Below are positions 59,258 through 64,000 of a stretch of DNA of 64,000 nucleotides, one piece after another. How positions within the stretch are numbered: the first letter of the stretch is position 1; each line of letters opens with the position of its first letter. Location of the stretch: positions 62,001 to 126,000 of the forward strand of contig CAXNLE010000001.1 of the NCBI GenBank assembly GCA_964203235.1, given 5' to 3'. This DNA comes from BACL27 sp964203235 (lineage in GTDB: Bacteria > Actinomycetota > Acidimicrobiia > Acidimicrobiales > Ilumatobacteraceae). The notes below the pieces were generated by a model, which saw nothing but the letters and a program-made list of their open reading frames with translations, was not told where the DNA came from and searched no databases. Both the position numbers and the translations under genes were made by a program.

Positions 59258-60909
59258 TTTTCGCGCATTGGCAAGCGCACGCCGCGTTTATCGGCAACTT
59301 CGATCGCCAAGTCATAACCAGCATCGGCATGGCGGATAACACCCATGCCTGGGTCGCTCATTAATACACGCGAGAGTTTTTCTGTTGCGAGATCTGTTCC
59401 GTCGGCGACACAAACCATCCCAGCGTGAATGCTGCGACCAATACCGACCCCACCGCCGTGATGAATGCTGACCCAAGTTGCGCCACTCGCAGTATTGACA
59501 AGTGCGTTGAGCAACGGCCAGTCGGCGATTGCATCAGAGCCGTCAATCATCGCTTCGGTTTCACGATATGGAGACGCAACCGAACCAGAATCTAAATGGT
59601 CACGACCAATCACGATTGGTGCAGACAATTCGCCGCGCTTAACCATCTCATTAAAACGTAAACCAAGGCGATGACGCTCGCCGTAACCCAGCCAACAAAT
59701 TCGCGCAGGCAAACCTTGAAATGCAACTTGCTCGCTGGCAAGTCGCATCCACTTGGCGAGGCCTTCGTCGTCAGGAAATTCTTCGAGCACGGCGCGATCT
59801 GTTGCGGCAATGTCAGCAGGGTCGCCCGAAAGCGCAACCCATCGAAACGGACCTTTGCCTTCACAAAATAACGGACGAATGTACGCCGGCAAGAAACCTG
59901 GATAATCAAATGCACGGTCGTAACCACCGAGTTGCGCTTCACGTCGGAGCGAATTGCCGTAGTCGAAAACTTCTGAGCCCGCGTCTAGAAATCCGACCAT
60001 CGCGGCACAATGTGCAGCCATCGCAGCACGAGAGCGATTGATGTAGTGCTCTGGGTTTGTTGCACGAAGTTTTTCTGCAGCTTCAGATGTTAAGTCGTTT
60101 GGAACATAACTCATCGGGTCGTGTGCGCTCGTCTGATCAGTCACAATGTCAGCGATAAAACCTTGCGCGAGAAGTTTTGGAAACATGTCAGCAGCATTGC
60201 CGACGACGCCAACTGAAAGTTTCTTACGCGCTTTTTTTGCCGCTTCACAACGGGCAACGGCGTCTTCAAGTGAGTCAGCAATTTCATCTAGGTAGCGAGT
60301 TTCAACTCGTCGTTGCACACGTGTCGGGTCGACATCGATGCACAGCGCGACGCCATCGTTCATCGTTATTGCCAGCGGCTGAGCGCCACCCATTCCGCCC
60401 AAACCGGCAGTGAGTGTGATCGTTCCTGCAAGTGTGCCTTTAAATTTTCTGCGGGCGATTTCGGCGAAACATTCGTATGTGCCTTGCAAGATGCCCTGTG
60501 TCCCGATGTAGATCCATGAACCGGCAGTCATTTGGCCATACATCGTCAGACCGAGATTTTCGAGCCGCCTGAACTCATCCCAAGTTGCCCAGTCGCCGAC
60601 AAGATTTGAATTTGCCAGCAATACGCGTGGCGCCCACTCGTGTGTGCGAAATACTCCGACAGGTTTGCCAGATTGCACCAGCATTGTTTCATCGGGTTTA
60701 AGAGTTTGCATCGTGCGCATCATTGCGTCAAATGCATCCCAACTTCGTGCCGCTCGACCAGTACCGCCGTATACGACGAGGTCGTCTGGTCGTTCGGCAA
60801 CTTGAGGGTCTAAATTATTTTGCAACATTCGATACGGCGCTTCGATCTGCCAATTCGCGCAATTCAGCTCTGTGCCTCGCGGCGATCGCACAACTCTTGG
60901 TCCGCTCAT
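59254..60909 (-). CDS. hutU: urocanate hydratase
   Basis: A 551-residue urocanase, which uses tightly bound NAD. Family features are ELNCANWQIEAPYRMLQNNL at the N-terminus, VYGGTGRAARSWDAF, MTAGSWIYIGTQGILQGTYE, TAGLGGMGGAQPLA, and the active-site region RICWLGYGERHRLG; ISIHHGGGVGIGRSIHAGMV-like sequence (WVSIHHGGGVGIGRSIHAGM) is near the end. The ATG at 60909 is preferred because an upstream in-frame start adds 12 residues not seen in the family. Confidence 0.96.
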   Translation of the reverse strand: MSGPRVVRSPRGTELNCANWQIEAPYRMLQNNLDPQVAERPDDLVVYGGTGRAARSWDAFDAMMRTMQTLKPDETMLVQSGKPVGVFRTHEWAPRVLLANSNLVGDWATWDEFRRLENLGLTMYGQMTAGSWIYIGTQGILQGTYECFAEIARRKFKGTLAGTITLTAGLGGMGGAQPLAITMNDGVALCIDVDPTRVQRRVETRYLDEIADSLEDAVARCEAAKKARKKLSVGVVGNAADMFPKLLAQGFIADIVTDQTSAHDPMSYVPNDLTSEAAEKLRATNPEHYINRSRAAMAAHCAAMVGFLDAGSEVFDYGNSLRREAQLGGYDRAFDYPGFLPAYIRPLFCEGKGPFRWVALSGDPADIAATDRAVLEEFPDDEGLAKWMRLASEQVAFQGLPARICWLGYGERHRLGLRFNEMVKRGELSAPIVIGRDHLDSGSVASPYRETEAMIDGSDAIADWPLLNALVNTASGATWVSIHHGGGVGIGRSIHAGMVCVADGTDLATEKLSRVLMSDPGMGVIRHADAGYDLAIEVADKRGVRLPMREK

Positions 60910-60958
60910 GGCTATATTCTCGCCGATTTTACCCGACCTCCACAATTCGGAGTCTTAG

Positions 60959-61492
60959 TTAATTGAGAGTTATGTGGGCGAGGGTGCCTGAGATGAGTTT
61001 GATTTGATTGTTACTGGCGTCAAGAAATGCATCTTGATGATGCAGAGTCACGAGTTGATCGTCAATAGTGATTTCGGCAGTTTCAGAAACACAGACGAGC
61101 ATCTCAGCGTTTGCAAGCAATCCAGGCCGAGTGATGTGAGTCATGACCCCCGAAGCCTTGCCCCGAACAGTCATTAAATTGAGATCAACAATCGGTCCGT
61201 CCACAAGTTTTGCAGTTGTTGCAATATCTCCGGCAAACACAGCGACTTCGCCAGGCTTGCAAATAACTATTTCTCCACCAACATCTAAAACCATTTCTCC
61301 ACCAGAAATAATTAGTAACTGTCGATGAACATTTTCAAAATGTGAAAAGTCGCAATCTTCAACAACTGGGGCAATTGCAACGCGCCATGTCCAGCCGGAA
61401 ACTCCAGGCGTTTGGCTGGCGATTTCATAACTCATGCCACGACCATTGGGCCACGGAGCCTTTAAGTGTTCAGCAAATCTTTGAATTGACAT
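60959..61492 (-). CDS. hutD: HutD-family protein
   Basis: A 177-residue cupin-fold protein. HutD motifs are APWPNGRGMSYEIA near residue 12, GWTWRVAIAPV, DCDFSHFENVHRQLLIISGG and DGPIVDLNLMTVRG. HutD proteins accompany histidine-utilisation genes and are thought to limit pathway flux, perhaps by binding formimino-glutamate or urocanate. It is located between hutU and a desulfhydrase-like gene, 49 bp upstream of hutU. Confidence 0.88.
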   Translation of the reverse strand: MSIQRFAEHLKAPWPNGRGMSYEIASQTPGVSGWTWRVAIAPVVEDCDFSHFENVHRQLLIISGGEMVLDVGGEIVICKPGEVAVFAGDIATTAKLVDGPIVDLNLMTVRGKASGVMTHITRPGLLANAEMLVCVSETAEITIDDQLVTLHHQDAFLDASNNQIKLISGTLAHITLN

Positions 61493-61511
61493 AATCTTGA
61501 ATAAGTTAAAA

Positions 61512-62519
61512 CTAGTGCATCACGAACAGCGAGGGCAGACCACCAGTATGAATGAAAACAATATTTGAATCTGCGGCGAATTCGCCTTTGGCATCGCGCC
61601 CGAGCAGCCCTGAAAAACCTTTGGCACTATAAACAGGGTCGAGTACCCACGCACCGCGATGCGCCGCCCAAGTTGTTGCATCCGCAGCCGCCTGTGTCGG
61701 TATTGCATAGTCAGCACCCATGAAATTTGAATCAATAATTACATCGTCAACTGTTGCGTGCACACTCACGCCGAGCAAGGAGAGTGTTTCATTTGCCAAA
61801 TCCGCGATGCGACGTTCACTCATTGCAACACCTTTAGCAACGCCGATCCCAATAATTTTTGGCAAAACTTTTTGTGGATCATTTACACGGGCGCGAATCA
61901 ATCCCGCGATAAGCCCGGCATGTGTGCCGCCGCTTGATGTCGTAAATACAATCGCAACGGCAAAAAAATTTTGCAAATTACATTGTGAAATAATTTCGTC
62001 AAATGCATTCGCGTATCCAATTGCACCAACCGCAGTGCTACCACCAATCGGTATTGAGTGCGGTCGCTGACCGTCACGAATTAATTTTTTGGTTAATTCT
62101 GCGCGCGCAAGTTCAAGGCTTGACCAGTCATTGGCGTCAAGGCCAGTGTGATGCAGGTGCGCACCAAACATTCTAGAGAGCATTTGATTTCCCTCAAGAT
62201 TTTTTGGCTCCTTGCCCGATAAAACAAGATGAGTTGGCAGATTCAGTCGTGCACCTGCGGCTGCAGTCATTCGACAATGATTTGATTGCGCGGCGCCAAC
62301 TGTGACCAGACAGGTTGCATCGTTATCAATTGCTTCGGCGCAAAGAAATTCAAGTTTGCGGGCTTTATTGCCACCGACGCCAAGACCAGTTAAGTCATCA
62401 CGCTTGACCCATAAGTTTGCGCCGCTTTGAAGTTTGCCACCTGACTCAAGTGGTGTTGGCAGAGTTGCGAGAGTGATGCGGGTTACTCTCGGTTGCGCCA
62501 CGCAATACCTTCTGGCCAT
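61512..62519 (-). CDS. D-cysteine desulfhydrase / ACC deaminase-like PLP enzyme
   Basis: A 335-residue fold-type II PLP enzyme: LWVKRDDLTGLGVGGNKARK with the Schiff-base Lys near residue 53, VTVGAAQSNHCRMTAAAGA, IPIGGSTAVGAIGYANAF, TTSSGGTHAGLIAGL, and FIHTGGLPSLF. Family members act on D-cysteine, ACC or related D-amino acids; the exact substrate is uncertain. It overlaps the sulfatase gene by 37 bp; a GTG at 62501 is an alternative start. Its place upstream of hutD may simply be operon neighbourhood. Confidence 0.87.
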   Translation of the reverse strand: MARRYCVAQPRVTRITLATLPTPLESGGKLQSGANLWVKRDDLTGLGVGGNKARKLEFLCAEAIDNDATCLVTVGAAQSNHCRMTAAAGARLNLPTHLVLSGKEPKNLEGNQMLSRMFGAHLHHTGLDANDWSSLELARAELTKKLIRDGQRPHSIPIGGSTAVGAIGYANAFDEIISQCNLQNFFAVAIVFTTSSGGTHAGLIAGLIRARVNDPQKVLPKIIGIGVAKGVAMSERRIADLANETLSLLGVSVHATVDDVIIDSNFMGADYAIPTQAAADATTWAAHRGAWVLDPVYSAKGFSGLLGRDAKGEFAADSNIVFIHTGGLPSLFVMH

Positions 62520-63991
62520 CGACCAATTCCGCCGTCTTCGAGCAACATTCCGGTCAAGGTGCGTTCAGTGTGATGTGACCGCCACAACAACATTTCTTGT
62601 GCGAGCGGCAAGACTTTTACAGGATCATTAATCATCGTTCGCCAAGTTGGATCAGATTTCAAATCAAAGGCTAACCAACTGCCATCGCCGAACTGTACAT
62701 ATGCGCAGTCGCGGTTGCGTCGCACCGCCAAATGCTGTCGCTCAAGCCGACGATCATGCGGCCAATTTTTTGCAGCGCCATTTGGGGAGTCATCTATATA
62801 TATGTGTCGCCAATCAAATTCGTATGACGCACCATTGCGCCAATGCTCAGGTGTTTCGCCACGCAGAAATTTACTCAAGGGCATGCCGTCACATTGCAAT
62901 GGCACAGGCGCGTCAATCGCTTCAGCAATAGTTGGCATTATGTCAACGTTCTCTGTGAATTCGTCTACAACATTGCCGTGTGCTTGTGGATTTTTTGGAT
63001 CCCGCACGATGCCGACGATGTGATAACTGCTTTCAAAAAAACCGAGTTTGTCTTTTAGACCGTGATCTCCGAGTTGGTCACCGTGATCAGCAGTGATGAT
63101 TATTAGCGTGCTATCCCATTCGTCACGCTCGCGAAGTTTTTCGCAGATTCGACCGACTTGAAAATCAACTTCGCTGATCATTCCGTAATATTGCGCGCGC
63201 ATTTCGCGTAATTCAGATTCTGATTTAGGTGCTGCGTTATGTCCAGAATGCATCACGGCTTCGTGAAATGGATGTCGCGTGGCAGATGCAGTGATCGGCA
63301 AATCAACTTCATCAGGTGAATACTCGCGCGACCATTTGCCAGCCGCCGTATAAGGCGGATGCGGGCGCAAATAACTTAAATGTGCGAACCAAGAGTTATC
63401 AGTTTGCTGATCACGATCGGTTAGCCACGAAAAAAACTCATCCGTGAGAAAAGTTGAAATACTTAAATCTTCGTGGCGTTCTGGTTCGGTGCTCAGAGCA
63501 CCGTTGTAGTCGTCACCCATGTCGTAGCCGTGTTTTTTTAGATTTTCAATCCACGGTGGGTACGGCTCAGAAAGATTCAAGATTCGATCAAACCCCGGCA
63601 AGACATGTTGATAACTGGAGAGACGCTCGTCATCAGGCGAAACCGTTTTGCGCGGATCAATACTTTGATCGGTATATCCAAAAATTACAGGAGAGTAATC
63701 GTGGCGAGTTGCAAGTCGCGCAATATTGTCGAAACGGTCATCAAGTGGTGTGCCGTTGGCGCACACGCGATGATTCATTTGGTAAAGACCTGTATACAAA
63801 CTTGCACGACCCGGCGAACACGGCGCTGCCTGGCTGTAATGATTTGCGAACCGCACCCCGTTGCGTGCAAGTTCATCTAGATGTGGCGTACGCACGACCT
63901 TGTGTCCTGCACTTGATAAACAGTCTCCACGAAACTGATCTAGCGTTATCAGTAGTACGTTCGGCTTCACCCCTGGCAGATTACTACTCAC
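62483..63991 (-). CDS. sulfatase family hydrolase, 5' end near window edge
   Basis: An arylsulfatase/alkaline-phosphatase superfamily protein of at least 502 residues. NVLLITLDQFRGDCLSSAGH supplies the first metal Asp. The formylglycine motif is C58-S-P-G-R62 in APCSPGRASLYTGLYQ, and metal ligands recur in IITADHGDQLGDHGLKDKL. The substrate could be a choline sulfate-like or phosphonate ester; the sequence does not tell. No modifying enzyme is nearby. The GTG at 63991 is the first in-frame start seen, but the frame stays open to the window end, so the true start may lie outside. Confidence 0.9.
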   Translation of the reverse strand: MSSNLPGVKPNVLLITLDQFRGDCLSSAGHKVVRTPHLDELARNGVRFANHYSQAAPCSPGRASLYTGLYQMNHRVCANGTPLDDRFDNIARLATRHDYSPVIFGYTDQSIDPRKTVSPDDERLSSYQHVLPGFDRILNLSEPYPPWIENLKKHGYDMGDDYNGALSTEPERHEDLSISTFLTDEFFSWLTDRDQQTDNSWFAHLSYLRPHPPYTAAGKWSREYSPDEVDLPITASATRHPFHEAVMHSGHNAAPKSESELREMRAQYYGMISEVDFQVGRICEKLRERDEWDSTLIIITADHGDQLGDHGLKDKLGFFESSYHIVGIVRDPKNPQAHGNVVDEFTENVDIMPTIAEAIDAPVPLQCDGMPLSKFLRGETPEHWRNGASYEFDWRHIYIDDSPNGAAKNWPHDRRLERQHLAVRRNRDCAYVQFGDGSWLAFDLKSDPTWRTMINDPVKVLPLAQEMLLWRSHHTERTLTGMLLEDGGIGRWPEGIAWRNRE

Positions 63992-64000
63992 GTCTAAGTT

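Overview
The window looks like a chromosomal segment of a low-to-moderate GC, gene-dense actinobacterium, most likely a planktonic member of the Acidimicrobiia (this placement is inferred from gene content only). The pointers are a sortase-type LAxTG surface protein, an SCO6745-like protein, DUF4395, a short-form actinobacterial SerC, HmuTUV heme uptake beside two secreted beta-sandwich proteins, frequent GTG/TTG starts, many 4-bp stop/start overlaps, and several genes whose -10 box lies 8 nt before the start codon (probable leaderless mRNAs). No rRNA, tRNA, CRISPR array, phage or recognisable transposase was seen. No gene-free stretch exceeds about 290 bp.

Region 1 (1-11.4 kb) is a type IV pilus locus. 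A pilin gene plus a LAxTG surface-protein gene is tandemly triplicated on the minus strand. The surface-protein copies are almost identical, whereas the pilin copies have diverged in defined segments. Between pilin and surface gene lie 2 to 5 copies of a 33-bp hairpin repeat whose last stem shows a compensatory base change. Each repeat unit also carries a dead 65-bp fragment of the neighbouring gene at 157-675. To the right, on the plus strand, are a PilM-PilN fusion, PilO, PilB and PilC.

Region 2 (11.4-21.8 kb) holds a secreted YHYH-domain protein, an HU-like protein, class I fructose-bisphosphate aldolase, and a possible DMSP module: an AcuI-type acryloyl-CoA reductase, an XRE regulator, a DUF2182/DUF1326 pair, and a DmdA-like DMSP demethylase. 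An SCO6745-like gene follows, which has been split by an inserted acetyltransferase gene flanked by 49-bp direct repeats.

Region 3 (21.8-36.7 kb) contains two Gfo/Idh/MocA oxidoreductases in an apparent operon with a Zn/Mn ABC transporter, a peptidase-S51-like/CysS-tail fusion, an alpha/beta hydrolase, serC-serA, a DUF2071 protein, two tiny membrane proteins, a phosphatidylcholine-synthase-like enzyme, a Baeyer-Villiger-type monooxygenase and DUF4395. A 25-bp palindrome resembling an IscR/Rrf2 operator separates DUF4395 from the next operon.

Region 4 (36.7-45.8 kb) is a nonulosonic (pseudaminic-type) acid operon with PseC, an aldo/keto reductase, a cytidylyltransferase-aminotransferase fusion, a PseG-PseH-formyltransferase triple fusion, a PIG-L deacetylase, a methyltransferase and PseI. 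PseB is absent. The product could be an N-formylated sugar decorating the pilus or cell surface (inference).

Region 5 (45.8-53.7 kb) has a homocysteine methyltransferase-like protein, a GlcD-type FAD oxidase, an AlkB homologue, a mycoredoxin-like protein, HmuTUV and two secreted proteins. Region 6 (53.7-64 kb) is a minus-strand histidine-utilisation operon (hutH, hutI, hutF, hutU, hutD). It encodes the HutF route to N-formylglutamate but has no hutG; a peptide-deformylase homologue sits between hutI and hutF instead. A fatty-acid desaturase is embedded in the operon, and a D-cysteine-desulfhydrase-like enzyme and a sulfatase lie upstream.
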